Shown here in pieces: positions 42,149 to 51,881 of a stretch of 64,000 nucleotides of DNA. The translations under genes were made by a program, and so were the position numbers. Source of the DNA: Microbacterium esteraromaticum (GTDB lineage Bacteria > Actinomycetota > Actinomycetes > Actinomycetales > Microbacteriaceae); assembly GCF_028747645.1 (NCBI RefSeq), contig NZ_CP118100.1:1426001-1490000 (forward strand), written 5' to 3'. Numbering within the stretch: position 1 is the stretch's first letter; the number at the start of each line of letters is the position of its first letter. The notes beneath the pieces were generated by a model, which saw nothing but the letters and a program-made list of their open reading frames with translations, was not told the origin of the DNA and did not search any database.

Positions 42149-43320
42149 CGCAGACCCTTGTCCACCTCATCGATGACATCGATGTGCGCCGTGCCGCCGA
42201 ACGGTTGCGGCCCGATGCCGACACCGTCGAGACAGCAGCCCGTGCCGCGTGGTCGGTGCTCGTGGAACCCGGCGACGGCGTGGCAGGTGCGCTCATCTCA
42301 GCCTTCGGCGCACCCCAGGCGTTGCGGATCGCCCTGGGTGAGCCGCGGCTCCTCCCGCCGAACGTGATCTCACCGCGCGAGCTCACTGAAGCACTGGCCC
42401 GCTGGAGACCGCGTGCGAGGCCAGAAGCAGTGCATGAGGCACTCACATCGTGCCAGCACGTTGGCGGCGGCCTGTTGCTGCCGCGCGACGCGCAATGGCC
42501 GGCCGGACTGGACGACCTCGGCGTGCACGCGCCTGTCGCGCTGTGGACACGTGGCGACCTCACCGCGCTCGAGTGCACCACGAGCGCGGCCATCGTCGGG
42601 GCCCGCGCTGCGACCTCATACGGGGAGTCGGTGGCAGGCGAGATCGCCGGTGACCTCGCCGGTGCGGGAACGCTCGTGATCTCAGGAGGCGCATACGGCA
42701 TCGACGGCGCGGCCCACCGTGCCGCCCTGGGCGCGGGAGGCCGGACGGTCGCGTTTCTTGCCGGCGGTGTCGACCGTGCGTACCCCGTCGGGCACCAGCA
42801 ATTGTTCGACCGCATTCGGGCTGCAGGAGCCGTACTGAGTGAGGTGCCGTGTGGGGCCGCGCCGACCAAGTGGCGGTTCCTGGCGCGCAACCGCATGATC
42901 GCCGCTGCCGGTATGGCGACCGTGGTCATCGAAGCGGGGTGGCGCAGCGGTTCCCTCAACACGGCCGGGCACGCTGCCAGCCTCGGGCGACCGCTCGGCG
43001 CGGTGCCCGGGCCGGTGACCTCTGCCGCCTCGGCCGGTTGCCATCGCCTGCTGCGTGAGTACGACGCGGTGTGCGTGACCAGCGCGGAAGACGTCAGAGA
43101 GCTCTGGGGTGAGGCGTCGACACCCCGGACATCGTCCGACTCCGAGCATCCCGACCGGATCCGCCTGCGTGATGCGCTCAGTACGCGAACGCCTCGTGAT
43201 GCGCAGGAGATCGCCCGCAACAGCGGCCTGTCCGTGGAACGCGTGCGCGGACTCCTCGGGCTTCTCGCGCTCGACGGCGAGGTGTCGCAGCGCAACGGAG
43301 GGTGGCTACGCAGTACATGA
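42145..43320 (+). CDS. dprA: DNA-processing protein DprA
   Basis: Loads RecA on incoming single-stranded DNA during transformation. The 391-aa protein has the Rossmann-fold core with AIVGARAATSYGES, VISGGAYGIDGAAHRAALGA and RNRMIAAAGMATVVIEA, then a C-terminal winged-helix domain (LSVERVRGLLGLLALDGEV). It overlaps comM by 4 bases and its TGA overlaps the xerC ATG. Full length, so intact. Confidence 0.95.
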   Translation: MTQTLVHLIDDIDVRRAAERLRPDADTVETAARAAWSVLVEPGDGVAGALISAFGAPQALRIALGEPRLLPPNVISPRELTEALARWRPRARPEAVHEALTSCQHVGGGLLLPRDAQWPAGLDDLGVHAPVALWTRGDLTALECTTSAAIVGARAATSYGESVAGEIAGDLAGAGTLVISGGAYGIDGAAHRAALGAGGRTVAFLAGGVDRAYPVGHQQLFDRIRAAGAVLSEVPCGAAPTKWRFLARNRMIAAAGMATVVIEAGWRSGSLNTAGHAASLGRPLGAVPGPVTSAASAGCHRLLREYDAVCVTSAEDVRELWGEASTPRTSSDSEHPDRIRLRDALSTRTPRDAQEIARNSGLSVERVRGLLGLLALDGEVSQRNGGWLRST

Positions 43321-44270
43321 CGGCGCGGCAGCCCGCGGCGAGTTCGGGTCCGCGGCATCCTGGACTGATGCGGTACTCAGCGGCTGTGCAGGCGTTCTGC
43401 GACCACCTCGAACACGTGCGTCGCCTCTCGTCGGCGACGGTGCGTGCGTACCGCTCCGACCTCGCCGATCTCGGACGCGTGCTGGCCGCTGACGATCTCA
43501 CCACGATCGATCTCGAGGTACTGCGCGAATGGTTATGGCAGGCCACCCAGCGCGGTGACGCCCGGTCGACGCTCGCCCGGCGGGCCGCGGCCGTGCGGTC
43601 GTTCTTCGGCTGGGCACAGGAGAACGACCTGATCGACACCGACCCCAGTCTTCGCCTCGTCACCCCCAAGCGCGCCAAGACGCTGCCGGTCGTCGCCTCG
43701 AGCGAAGGGATCCGCGATCTGCTCGATACCCAGCGCACGATCGCTGCGGACGGCGACCCGATCGCACTGCGCGACCACGCCATGCTGGAGCTGCTGTATG
43801 GCTCGGGAATGCGCGTCTCCGAACTGTGCGGGATCGACGTCGATGACATCGACCTGCAGCGCCGCACGGTACGGGTGCTCGGCAAGGGAGCCAAGGAGCG
43901 TGTCGTTCCATTCGGGGGGCCCGCGGCGGATGCCATTGGCGCGTATCTCTCCCGCGCGCGCCCCGCCCTCCACGCCCGCGCCGAGCGCCCCGGACCCGCT
44001 GCGTTCCTCGGGTCGCGCGGCGCACGGATCGGCCCTCGCAGCGTGTACGCACTCGTCGCACGGGTACTCGCCCCGATCGTGGGCGCCGAGCACGTCGGGC
44101 CCCACGCGCTACGACACTCCGCCGCGACGCATCTGCTGGACGGCGGCGCTGATCTGCGCGCGGTCCAGGAGATCTTGGGGCACGCCAGTCTCGGTACCAC
44201 CCAGATCTACACCCACGTCTCGGCCGAACGCCTCACCGCGAGCTATCGCCTCGCCCATCCGCGCGCGTGA
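43317..44270 (+). CDS. xerC: Tyrosine recombinase XerC
   Basis: Resolves chromosome dimers at dif. The 317-aa protein has the N-terminal SAM-like core-binding domain (VQAFCDHLEHVRRLSSATVR) and the catalytic set R (GSGMRVSELCG), K (GKGAKERVVP), HxxR (HALRHSAATHLL), H (LGHASLGTTQ) and Tyr (IYTHV). ATG 43317 overlaps the dprA TGA. Its position after dprA is the conserved actinobacterial place of xerC, so it is not a phage integrase. Confidence 0.95.
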   Translation: MTARQPAASSGPRHPGLMRYSAAVQAFCDHLEHVRRLSSATVRAYRSDLADLGRVLAADDLTTIDLEVLREWLWQATQRGDARSTLARRAAAVRSFFGWAQENDLIDTDPSLRLVTPKRAKTLPVVASSEGIRDLLDTQRTIAADGDPIALRDHAMLELLYGSGMRVSELCGIDVDDIDLQRRTVRVLGKGAKERVVPFGGPAADAIGAYLSRARPALHARAERPGPAAFLGSRGARIGPRSVYALVARVLAPIVGAEHVGPHALRHSAATHLLDGGADLRAVQEILGHASLGTTQIYTHVSAERLTASYRLAHPRA

Positions 44271-44306
44271 GTCTGCGGCGCGACGCGCTCCGCGGCGATC
44301 GAGCAC

Positions 44307-44963
44307 TCACGGCACAGCTGAGCAGCACGGCAGCAGAACCGCCCGCGGCACCTGCCCGAACAGCGGCAACGGATTGACGTACTCCCCGTCGACGCGCACC
44401 CCGATGTGCATCGCGCCGCGCACGGTGTGACCCCCCTCGGCGACCGCACCGATCACGGCGCCCGCGGTGACGACGTCGCCGGGCGCCAGCGATGACGACA
44501 CCGGTTCCCAGGTGCTGACGAATCCGGACCCGTGGTCGATGGTCACCAGCGGACGATCCACCACGGTGCCGCGGAATGCCACCACGCCACCCGCCGGAGC
44601 ATGCACATCCGCACCCGGGACGACGGCGATGTCCATACCGCGGTGGCCCGGCCCGTAGTCATGCGCCGGTGCTCGGAACGGCTCGACGACGCGCCGCGCA
44701 CCGCCTACCGGCCACCGCCACGGGAAGCCCGGCGCATCGACATCGGTATCGGCGGACCCCGTAGCATCCGCCACACGCGCCGCGTCGGCAACGACGGCGT
44801 CGGCGCGCACCGTTCCCAGGCAGCCAAGGCCCAGCAAGGCGCCGATGAGTGCGACCCGCACCAGCAGGAGCATCCGGCCGTCTGCTGCGCGTCTCTGCCA
44901 CCGCACGGGCGCGCGGACGGGGGAGCGGCGGATCGAGTGCGGGACGAGAGCAGATGAACGCAT
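44307..44963 (-). CDS. M23 family metallopeptidase (probable peptidoglycan hydrolase)
   Basis: A secreted protein of about 218 aa. A basic N-terminus (about 30 residues) precedes a hydrophobic signal or anchor (MLLLVRVALIGALLGLG). The peptidase domain holds GPGHRGMDIAV (first His and Asp ligands) and RGAMHIGVR (last His). The usual HxH near TIDHGSGFVSTWEP is replaced, as in other actinobacterial LytM-like proteins, so activity is not certain. The start could be ATG 44963 or ATG 44873; neither has a good ribosome site. It converges on xerC. Confidence 0.85.
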   Translation of the reverse strand: MRSSALVPHSIRRSPVRAPVRWQRRAADGRMLLLVRVALIGALLGLGCLGTVRADAVVADAARVADATGSADTDVDAPGFPWRWPVGGARRVVEPFRAPAHDYGPGHRGMDIAVVPGADVHAPAGGVVAFRGTVVDRPLVTIDHGSGFVSTWEPVSSSLAPGDVVTAGAVIGAVAEGGHTVRGAMHIGVRVDGEYVNPLPLFGQVPRAVLLPCCSAVP

Positions 44964-45069
44964 CCGTCCACACTGCCCGCGTTGCGCCGCGGTGCGAGCG
45001 CCACTTCCGGCGGCGGTGGACAACTGCGCTGGCGAGCCCTTCCGGGGACGACAGGCTCGCCGCCGAATC

Positions 45070-45726
45070 TCACACCAAGCGGTAGCCGACCCCGCGCACG
45101 GTCTCGATCAGATCCGACCCGAGCTTCTGACGCAGATATCCGATGTACACGTCGGCGACGTTCGACCCCGGATCGAAGTCGTAGCCCCACACGCGACTGA
45201 GCAGCTGCTCACGGCTGAGCACCTGTCCAGCGTGTCGCACTAGCTCTTCGGCCAGGGCGAACTCGCGGGCCGACAGCTCGACATCGTGCTCACCGATACG
45301 GGCGCGTCTGCTGCGCACATCCAGGTGGAGTTCGCCGTGGCTGAGATCCAGCGATGCACCCGGCGCGTCCCGCCGCATGCGCAGGCGAATGCGAGCGAGT
45401 AGCTCGTCGAAACGGAACGGCTTGCCGAGGTAGTCATCGGCGCCACCCTCCAGACCCGCGATCGTGTCGTGCAACTCGACGCGGGCGGTGAGCATGATCA
45501 CGGGCAGGGTCGAGCCCGAACCGCGTAGCTGCTCCAGAACGTGAAAGCCGTCGAAACCGGGCAGGTTCACATCGAGCACGAGAAGGTCGAACTCGTCGGT
45601 GAGTGCCAACGCGAGCGCGTCGGGGCCGGTCGCGGCAACCCGGGTGGCGAACCCCGCCGCGCGCAATCCCTTGTCGATGAACCCCGAGATGCGGGGTTCA
45701 TCGTCGGCGATGAGGATGGATGCCAT
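45070..45726 (-). CDS. Response regulator, OmpR/PhoB type
   Basis: The 218-aa protein has a receiver domain (SILIADDEPRISGFIDKGLR, phosphorylated Asp in DLLVLDVNLPGFDG, Lys in YLGKPFRFDELLAR) and a winged-helix DNA-binding domain (LSAREFALAEELVRHAGQVL, GYLRQKLG). ATG 45726 has AAGGAG 5 bases before it. It directly follows the sensor kinase gene (2 bases apart), an order that is the reverse of the usual regulator-kinase order. Confidence 0.95.
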   Translation of the reverse strand: MASILIADDEPRISGFIDKGLRAAGFATRVAATGPDALALALTDEFDLLVLDVNLPGFDGFHVLEQLRGSGSTLPVIMLTARVELHDTIAGLEGGADDYLGKPFRFDELLARIRLRMRRDAPGASLDLSHGELHLDVRSRRARIGEHDVELSAREFALAEELVRHAGQVLSREQLLSRVWGYDFDPGSNVADVYIGYLRQKLGSDLIETVRGVGYRLV

Positions 45727-45728
45727 CG

Positions 45729-47264
45729 TCACTCCTTCTCGGCCGGCACGATGCCAGCGGGTGTTGCTTCGCGATCGATCTGCGCCTCGTCGACCGGCCC
45801 GCGTGGCAAGCGGATGGTGAACAGGGCCCCGCCGCCCGCGGCGTCGTCAACGCGGACGCTGCCGCCGTGTGCGTGAGCGATCAGGCGCACGATATTGAGG
45901 CCGAGCCCGCTGCCGTTGACGCCGTCCGAGGTGGCCGCGCGACGGAACCGCTCGAAGATCTCGTCTTTGTCTTCGTCGGGAACGCCGGGGCCGAAGTCGC
46001 GCACCCACAGTTCGACATGCCGTCCGGTCAGTCTGCTGCCGAGCACGATGCGGCCGCCACCGTAGGCGACGGCGTTCTGCGCGAGCTGCAGCATCGCCTG
46101 GGTGACGCGGGCGGCATCGATCATCGCCCTCCCGCGCGCACGCGCACCGACGCTGATCTCGGCTCCGGTGATGCCCTGCGCCTTGCGAGCGATCTGAACG
46201 AGCAGATCTGCGAGATCCACCGACGTCGGAGTCACGGGCGATGACCCGTGCAGCGAAGCGGCGTCGGAGAGATCCTGCACAAGGCGCCCCATCCGCTCGA
46301 GCTCATCCAGTGTCAGAGCCTGAGTCGCACGCACGTCCTCGACGTCGGTCGGGTCCATCACCTCGATATGCCCGTGCACGATCGTGATCGGCGTCTTCAG
46401 TTCGTGTCCCACATCGCTGAGCAGACGGCGCTGCGAATCGAGAGCCGCGTCGAGCCGATCCAGCATCGCATTCATCGTTCGGGCGAGGTCGGCGACGTCG
46501 TCGTTGCCGACAACGGGAATTCGCTCGTCCAGCGAACGCGCCGATACGCGCGTCGCGATCTCGCGCATCTGCCGAAGCGGTCGTAGCAACCGTGTGGCGA
46601 CGATGCCGCCGACGGCGGCGACGAGGACGAGGGCGATGAGCGAAGCGATCACGAACACCCGCGCGGTGTCTTCGAACTCTGCCAGCTCGGCGTGGATGTC
46701 ATAGACCATGACGAATACCGCGGGATCATCGCCTGTGCTGCTCTCGACGACGATGGGGGCTGCGAGGTAGCGCCAGGCGAGGTCGTCGTCGACGTACGTC
46801 CCGATGACTGGTTCACCGGCGGCAGTCTGCTCTTGGATGTACTCCGCAAACACATCCGCGCCACTCAGATCGAGGTCCAGCCGGACGCCGGGAACCATGT
46901 TGATCTCGTTCGCGACCATTCCCATGACACCGGTGTTGTCATCGGCGCTCATGCGCTCAACGACCGAGCGCAGCGCCGCGGTCGGGGTGCTCCACGGCTG
47001 ACGCTCGGGAGAGTCGGATGCCACGGGCTCGCCCTCCGCGACGATGAACCGGGCGGTGTTGAGGTTGGCACGCAGCCGGTCGTCCATCTGGTCGAGATCC
47101 GATTTTCTCTCGACGAAGTACACCGCGCTGCCGACGACGAGCAGGCCGATAGCCATGGTCACGGTGATGGCGGCGACGATGCGGGTGCGCACGGAGACCA
47201 CACGCGGATGCAGCGCGCTCGCGAGACGGCTCCGGTGATGCGAGGAGTCTGCGGGGCCGGTCAC
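45729..47264 (-). CDS. Sensor histidine kinase
   Basis: The 511-aa membrane kinase has two transmembrane spans (about residues 28-50 and 190-215) flanking a 140-aa extracytoplasmic sensor. A HAMP domain follows (RLLRPLRQMREIATRVSARS), then the phospho-acceptor HELKTPITIVHGH near residue 285, and the ATPase domain with N box LAQNAVAYGG, FGPGVPDEDKDEIFERF and SGLGLNIVRLIAHAHGG. GTG 47264 is chosen without a clear ribosome site; GTG 47267 is equally possible. It is the first gene of the operon with the response regulator. Stimulus unknown. Confidence 0.93.
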   Translation of the reverse strand: MTGPADSSHHRSRLASALHPRVVSVRTRIVAAITVTMAIGLLVVGSAVYFVERKSDLDQMDDRLRANLNTARFIVAEGEPVASDSPERQPWSTPTAALRSVVERMSADDNTGVMGMVANEINMVPGVRLDLDLSGADVFAEYIQEQTAAGEPVIGTYVDDDLAWRYLAAPIVVESSTGDDPAVFVMVYDIHAELAEFEDTARVFVIASLIALVLVAAVGGIVATRLLRPLRQMREIATRVSARSLDERIPVVGNDDVADLARTMNAMLDRLDAALDSQRRLLSDVGHELKTPITIVHGHIEVMDPTDVEDVRATQALTLDELERMGRLVQDLSDAASLHGSSPVTPTSVDLADLLVQIARKAQGITGAEISVGARARGRAMIDAARVTQAMLQLAQNAVAYGGGRIVLGSRLTGRHVELWVRDFGPGVPDEDKDEIFERFRRAATSDGVNGSGLGLNIVRLIAHAHGGSVRVDDAAGGGALFTIRLPRGPVDEAQIDREATPAGIVPAEKE

Positions 47265-47353
47265 CACCCCAGTATCCCGCAATCGTCACAACGCACTGAC
47301 GCCCTAAGAAAGGTCTCATCGAGTCGATGGGCGCCTCGTGATGCAATGTGTGG

Positions 47354-48532
47354 ATGCACGCTCACGCCCGATCGCACCCGTTGCGCAGCGACTCCGACCT
47401 CATGCTGTTGCGAGAGGCGCTCGGTGACGTTGCCGCCGAGACCAGGGGTGACGACACGGCGCTGCGCCTGATCAGCAGAGAACCCCTCGGTGAAGGTTCG
47501 GTCTCGGGATTCGCCACGACGGCGGACTCACCGGAGCAGATCTGGTATGTGGACACGTCGCGCCTTGCGGTACGGGCCGAAACGGGGTTGGCGACAGGGG
47601 ATGACCCGGCGCGCCCCGAGGCGCGGATCTGGGCGCACCCGGCGGATCCCCACCTGCCCGCCCTCGCCGCGACGGCGTTCGGACACGCGGCCACGGCGCT
47701 CCTGGCGCGACTGGGACTCGTCGCCACGGGTGAGCTGACCATGGTCGGGTACCGCCCTGGACGCCGCGCAGTGCTGCGCGCCGCAACCGATGGTGGCGAT
47801 GTCTGGCTGAAGGTGGTGCGTCCGCGGCGTCTGGACCGGATTGTGGGTGCGCATCTTGCCTGCACGGAAGCCGGCCTGCCCGTTCCGACCCTGCGTGGCT
47901 GGGCGCCGGACGGGCTGCTTGTGCTGGACTCGGCGGTGGGTACGCCGGCGGCGGATACCCGGTGGAGCCCCCGATCGCTGCTCGATTCGGTCGACGCGCT
48001 CCGTGCGCAGATCTCGGGCGTCGTCTGGGACCGACCGGCCCCGTCGATCGCTGGCCGCCTCGACTGGTACGCGGGTCACGCGGGGGACGCCGTCGGGGTG
48101 GGGCGTCTGGTGGCGGGCATCCGAACACTGCTGGCGAACGCGACGGTGCGAGAAGACACCGTCGTGCACGGTGATCTGCACTTCGGGCAGCTCTTTCTTG
48201 CGGGTGAGGGTGCTGACATCAGCGGCATGATCGACGTCGATACGCTGGGGCGCGGTGACGCGGCTGAGGACTCCGCAGCTTTCATCGCCCATGCGGTCGC
48301 GAGCGCGCGCCTCACGGGTGTTGAGCATCGTGCCCGCATCTGGAGGCTCGCTGACGCGGCGTTGGAGCGCTGGGACGACCCCCGTGTCCGCGGATTCACG
48401 GGCATTCATCTGCTCGGTCAAGCCAACAGTGCGCGGGCTCACGGCGATACGACAGGAGCGCAGACGCTGTGCGCCACGGCGCAACGCATCGTCGACGGCG
48501 GCTCGGCGGGGGACCAGACCGAAGAAACATAA
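47354..48532 (+). CDS. Aminoglycoside phosphotransferase/kinase-like family protein
   Basis: The 392-aa protein has a kinase-like fold of the APH family: DGGDVWLKVVRPRRLD as the ATP-binding lysine strand near residue 160, the catalytic loop VVHGDLHFGQLFL near 274-286 and the metal-binding IDVDTLGRGD. The actual substrate is unknown; such proteins phosphorylate small molecules such as sugars or choline. ATG 47354 is likely; GTG 47348 is 2 codons upstream. It diverges from the two-component genes with about 90 bases between. Confidence 0.82.
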   Translation: MHAHARSHPLRSDSDLMLLREALGDVAAETRGDDTALRLISREPLGEGSVSGFATTADSPEQIWYVDTSRLAVRAETGLATGDDPARPEARIWAHPADPHLPALAATAFGHAATALLARLGLVATGELTMVGYRPGRRAVLRAATDGGDVWLKVVRPRRLDRIVGAHLACTEAGLPVPTLRGWAPDGLLVLDSAVGTPAADTRWSPRSLLDSVDALRAQISGVVWDRPAPSIAGRLDWYAGHAGDAVGVGRLVAGIRTLLANATVREDTVVHGDLHFGQLFLAGEGADISGMIDVDTLGRGDAAEDSAAFIAHAVASARLTGVEHRARIWRLADAALERWDDPRVRGFTGIHLLGQANSARAHGDTTGAQTLCATAQRIVDGGSAGDQTEET

Positions 48533-48639
48533 GAACGCCCTCATGATCTCTTTGGATACTGCTTAGGAGGCGTCGAGACGATAGATACACAGGCGGAACG
48601 GCGCACGAGCCGGTCCCATGAGAAGCGAAGGACTGCACG

Positions 48640-49029
48640 ATGACGAAGAAGAAGTGGATCGCATACGGCGTCGGCGGACTGGTCGGCCTGAGCGTGATGG
48701 CCACCGCAGCGGCAGCCGCGGCTGACACGATGCGCCTCGAGACCACCGAGGGGACCGTCGTCCCCGGTGGTGAGGTGACCGAGCGTGGCGGTGTCATCGA
48801 CGGCGCCACGGTTCACCTGCAGCAGACGAACTCGTCGGTGACTGTCGTCAGCGCGCCGAGCGCGGTGACCGTAGCATCCGCCGCCTCCCCCTACTCTGCA
48901 CCCAGTGCCGACTCGGCGCCCAGCGTCGCATCCGCCCCCAGCGTCGCATCCGCCCCGTCGGCCGTCTCTCCGCCGAGCGTCGCCTCGGCAGCGTCGGCGG
49001 CATCGGTGGCGTCCGCAGCATCGGACTGA
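48640..49029 (+). CDS. Exported Ala/Ser/Pro-rich low-complexity protein
   Basis: A 129-aa protein with a signal peptide (KKKWIAYGVGGLVGLSVMAT and an AAAAA region) and a mature part of which the C-terminal 60 residues are almost only Ser, Ala, Pro and Val in repeats such as SAPSVASAPSVA. The DNA carries two identical 18-bp units near 48921-48956. ATG 48640 follows GAAGGA. It may be a wall-spanning or surface protein. It is 108 bases after the kinase-like gene and has its own strong terminator. Confidence 0.75.
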   Translation: MTKKKWIAYGVGGLVGLSVMATAAAAAADTMRLETTEGTVVPGGEVTERGGVIDGATVHLQQTNSSVTVVSAPSAVTVASAASPYSAPSADSAPSVASAPSVASAPSAVSPPSVASAASAASVASAASD

Positions 49030-49043
49030 CTTCGGTTGCAGAG

Positions 49044-49079
49044 CGAGCGAGCCCCGGGAACTCTCCCGGGGCTCGCTCG
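49044..49079 (+). terminator. Intrinsic terminator
   Basis: CGAGCGAGCCCCGGGA (49044-49059) pairs perfectly with 49064-49079 over a 4-base loop: a 16-bp GC-rich stem 15 bases after the end of the low-complexity protein gene. Confidence 0.85.
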
Positions 49080-49106
49080 TGTCATCTGGGAGTGAGGGCG
49101 ATCCTG

Positions 49107-49290
49107 TACACTGGGAAGGCACCTCGAAGTCGGGGTGACTACGCGTGCCCATAGCGAATCTCTTCGCGGCATCCACTCCCAGCGGTCCTGCTCTACGGCA
49201 GGCGGGTGTGCGCCGGGCACCAGGATCGTAGGTCGCAAGGCCGACGAGAACAACCTCAACGGCGCCACGCGCCAGAACCAGGAGACGACC
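49107..49290 (+). promoter_or_regulatory. rpsB: Promoter and long leader of rpsB
   Basis: A TACACT box lies near 49108-49113 in CTGTACACTGGGAAGG, giving a leader of about 170 bases up to rpsB. The leader has no convincing ORF with a ribosome site. In several phyla rpsB leaders bind S2 for feedback; I cannot match this one to a known fold. Confidence 0.35.
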
Positions 49291-50130
49291 ATGGCTGTGG
49301 TCACCATCCGCCAGCTGCTCGACAGCGGCGTTCACTTCGGACACCAGACCCGTCGGTGGAACCCGAAGGTCAAGCGCTTCATCCTCACCGAGCGCAGCGG
49401 CATCCACATCATCGACCTGCAGCAGTCGCTGGCGTACATCGACAACGCCTACGACTTCGTCAAGGAGACGGTCGCACGCGGCGGCACGATCCTGTTCGTC
49501 GGCACCAAGAAGCAGGCGCAGGAGATCCTCGCCGAGCAGGCCGAGCGTGTCGGTCAGCCCTTCGTCAACCAGCGCTGGCTGGGTGGCCTCCTCACCAACT
49601 TCTCGACGATCGCCAAGCGCCTCGCTCGTATGAAGGAGCTCGAGGAGCTCGACTACGAGAACCCGGCAGCATCCGGCTTCACCAAGAAGGAGCTGCTGCT
49701 CAAGAAGCGCGAGCTCGACAAGCTGCACAAGTCGCTCGGTGGTATCCGCAACCTGTCGAAGACCCCTTCGGCGCTCTGGGTCGTCGACGCCAAGCGCGAG
49801 CACCTCGCCATCGACGAGGCGAAGAAGCTGGGTATCCCGGTCATCGGCATCCTCGACACCAACGCCGACCCGGACGACTTCCAGTACCCGATCCCCGGCA
49901 ACGACGACGCGATCCGCTCGGTCTCGCTGCTGACGCGCATCATCGCCGACGCTGCCGCTGAGGGCCTGCAGCAGAAGCACAACCCCGATGCCGGCGACGC
50001 CGAGCCGCTCGCCGAGTGGGAGCGCGAGCTTCTCGAGACCGGCGCCGAGGCTGCTTCGACCGAAGAGACCCCCGCCGAGGCTCCGGCCGCGGACGAGGCT
50101 CCGGCCGAGACTGCCGCCGACGCCAAGTAA
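49291..50130 (+). CDS. rpsB: 30S ribosomal protein S2
   Basis: Small-subunit protein. The 279-aa protein starts [20 protein letters not shown]. It has [35 protein letters not shown] and [15 protein letters not shown], then an Ala/Glu-rich tail usual in actinobacteria. ATG 49291 follows AGGAGA. It is followed after 41 bases by tsf, in one operon ending at a strong terminator. Confidence 0.97.
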   Translation: MAVVTIRQLLDSGVHFGHQTRRWNPKVKRFILTERSGIHIIDLQQSLAYIDNAYDFVKETVARGGTILFVGTKKQAQEILAEQAERVGQPFVNQRWLGGLLTNFSTIAKRLARMKELEELDYENPAASGFTKKELLLKKRELDKLHKSLGGIRNLSKTPSALWVVDAKREHLAIDEAKKLGIPVIGILDTNADPDDFQYPIPGNDDAIRSVSLLTRIIADAAAEGLQQKHNPDAGDAEPLAEWERELLETGAEAASTEETPAEAPAADEAPAETAADAK

Positions 50131-50171
50131 GCCACCCCGTACGCACAGACACGAAGCAAGGAGCCACCACA

Positions 50172-50999
50172 ATGGCCAACTTCACCATCGCCGACATCAA
50201 GGCACTGCGCGAGCAGCTCGGCACCGGAATGGTCGACACCAAGAAGGCGCTCGAAGAGGCTGACGGAGACGTCGCGAAGGCCACTGAGATCCTGCGCCTG
50301 AAGGGCGCCAAGGGCAACGCGAAGCGCGCCGACCGCTCGACGAGCGAGGGCCTGATCGCCGCTCGCGAGACCGAGAACGGCGTGACGCTGCTCGAGCTCG
50401 CCTGCGAGACCGACTTCGTCGCCAAGAACGAGCGCTTCATCGCTCTGGCCGACAAGGTTGCCGACGCGCTTGCCGCCGTCGGTGCCGACTCGCTGGAGGC
50501 TGCTCTCGCAGCTTCGTCAGGTGACCAGACCGTCGAGCAGCTGATCTCGGACGAGGCCGCCATCATCGGCGAGAAGGTCGAACTGCGTCGCGTCCGCACC
50601 CTGAAGGGTGACGCGTACTCGGTCTACCTGCACCGCACCAGCAAGGACCTGCCGCCGCAGATCGGTGTTGTCGTCGCCTACTCGGGTGACGACGCCGACA
50701 CCGCGCGCAGCATTGCCCAGCACATCTCGTTCGCGAACCCCTCGTACCTCACGCGTGAGGACGTGCCGGCGGCCGACGTCGAGAAGGAGCGGGAGATCGT
50801 CACCGAGATTTCGCGCAACGAGGGCAAGCCCGAGGCTGCTCTGCCGAAGATCGTCGAGGGCCGCGTGACCGCTTACTTCAAGCAGGTCGCACTCCTCGAG
50901 CAGGACTACGCGAAGGACAACAAGCTGTCCGTGGCGCAGGTCGCGAAGGACGCCGGCATCGCCGTCACCGACTTCGCGCGCTTCAAGGTCGGCGCGTAA
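50172..50999 (+). CDS. tsf: Elongation factor Ts
   Basis: Guanine nucleotide exchange factor for EF-Tu. The 275-aa protein begins MANFTIADIKALREQLGTGM with the UBA-like domain, followed by VDTKKALEEADGDVAKA and LLELACETDFVAKNERF, the binding core. Length is normal. ATG 50172 follows AAGGAG. Cotranscribed with rpsB. Confidence 0.97.
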   Translation: MANFTIADIKALREQLGTGMVDTKKALEEADGDVAKATEILRLKGAKGNAKRADRSTSEGLIAARETENGVTLLELACETDFVAKNERFIALADKVADALAAVGADSLEAALAASSGDQTVEQLISDEAAIIGEKVELRRVRTLKGDAYSVYLHRTSKDLPPQIGVVVAYSGDDADTARSIAQHISFANPSYLTREDVPAADVEKEREIVTEISRNEGKPEAALPKIVEGRVTAYFKQVALLEQDYAKDNKLSVAQVAKDAGIAVTDFARFKVGA

Positions 51000-51007
51000 C
51001 TTCCTTC

Positions 51008-51042
51008 AAGGGGGTTCGGATCCACACGATCCGAACCCCCTT
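51008..51042 (+). terminator. Intrinsic terminator after tsf
   Basis: AAGGGGGTTCGGATC (51008-51022) pairs with 51028-51042 over a 5-base loop and is followed by ATTC. A perfect 15-bp stem with a T-rich end. Confidence 0.9.
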
Positions 51043-51092
51043 ATTCATGCCCATGAGGCGCTATCTTGAGACGGGATGAGAGGACACACCCC

Positions 51093-51809
51093 ATGACTGA
51101 ACGCACCGGACGCCGTCGCGTCCTTCTGAAGCTCTCCGGCGAGGCATTCGGCGGCGGACAGCTCGGCGTCAACCCCGACGTCGTAGGCCAGATCGCTCGC
51201 GACATCGCGGCGGCTGTCGATCGCGTCGAGGTCGCCATCGTCGTCGGCGGGGGCAACTTCTTCCGCGGTGCGGAGCTGAGCCAGCGTGGAATGGACCGCG
51301 GGCGCGCCGACTACATGGGCATGCTTGGGACCGTCATGAACGCACTCGCCCTGCAGGACTTCTTGGAGCAGGCAGGTGCGGCGACGCGCGTGCAGTCGGC
51401 GATCTCGATGACGCAGGTCGCTGAGTCGTACATTCCGCTGCGCGCGGAGCGCCACATGGAGAAGGGGCGTGTCGTCATCTTCGGCGCTGGCGCCGGCCTC
51501 CCGTACTTCTCGACCGACACCGTCGCGGCGCAGCGCGCGCTCGAGATCCGCGCTGATGAGGTGCTCGTCGCGAAGAACGGCGTCGACGCGATCTACACCG
51601 CGGACCCGCACAAGGACGCCAGTGCGGAGCGCATCGACCGCGTGACGTACCGCGATGCGCTGCAGCGCGGTCTCAAGGTGGTCGACTCGACCGCCTTCAG
51701 CCTGTGCATGGACAACAACATGGACATGCGCGTGTTCGGGATGGAGCCCGCGGGCAACGTCACCCGGGCACTGCTGGGCGAGCAGATCGGTACGCTCGTC
51801 ACGTCCTGA
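51093..51809 (+). CDS. pyrH: UMP kinase
   Basis: Phosphorylates UMP to UDP. The 238-aa amino-acid-kinase-fold protein shows [18 protein letters not shown] near residues 8-25, [28 protein letters not shown] and [18 protein letters not shown] 51093 starts MTERTGRRR; upstream has GAGAGGA. pyrH, frr and cdsA follow in the conserved order. Confidence 0.97.
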   Translation: MTERTGRRRVLLKLSGEAFGGGQLGVNPDVVGQIARDIAAAVDRVEVAIVVGGGNFFRGAELSQRGMDRGRADYMGMLGTVMNALALQDFLEQAGAATRVQSAISMTQVAESYIPLRAERHMEKGRVVIFGAGAGLPYFSTDTVAAQRALEIRADEVLVAKNGVDAIYTADPHKDASAERIDRVTYRDALQRGLKVVDSTAFSLCMDNNMDMRVFGMEPAGNVTRALLGEQIGTLVTS

Positions 51810-51846
51810 CGGTTCGTCGCTCGCGAATCGGCGCGCACGCGCCGGA

Positions 51847-51852
51847 TAGAAT
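51847..51852 (+). promoter_or_regulatory. frr: -10 box before frr
   Basis: TAGAAT at 51847-51852, with AAGGAG (51871-51876) and the GTG start at 51882 downstream. It suggests that frr has its own promoter besides read-through from pyrH. Confidence 0.45.
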
Positions 51853-51881
51853 TGCTGAAACCCCCGACCTAAGGAGCCCCC

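Noticed and set aside
43317..44270. Tyrosine recombinase as the integrase of the mutM island
   Set aside because: It is 29 kb away, in the conserved dprA-xerC position and with full XerC features; more likely the dif recombinase.
49107..49290. tRNA or known riboswitch in the rpsB leader
   Set aside because: No cloverleaf or recognised riboswitch core could be traced by eye; kept only as a leader.
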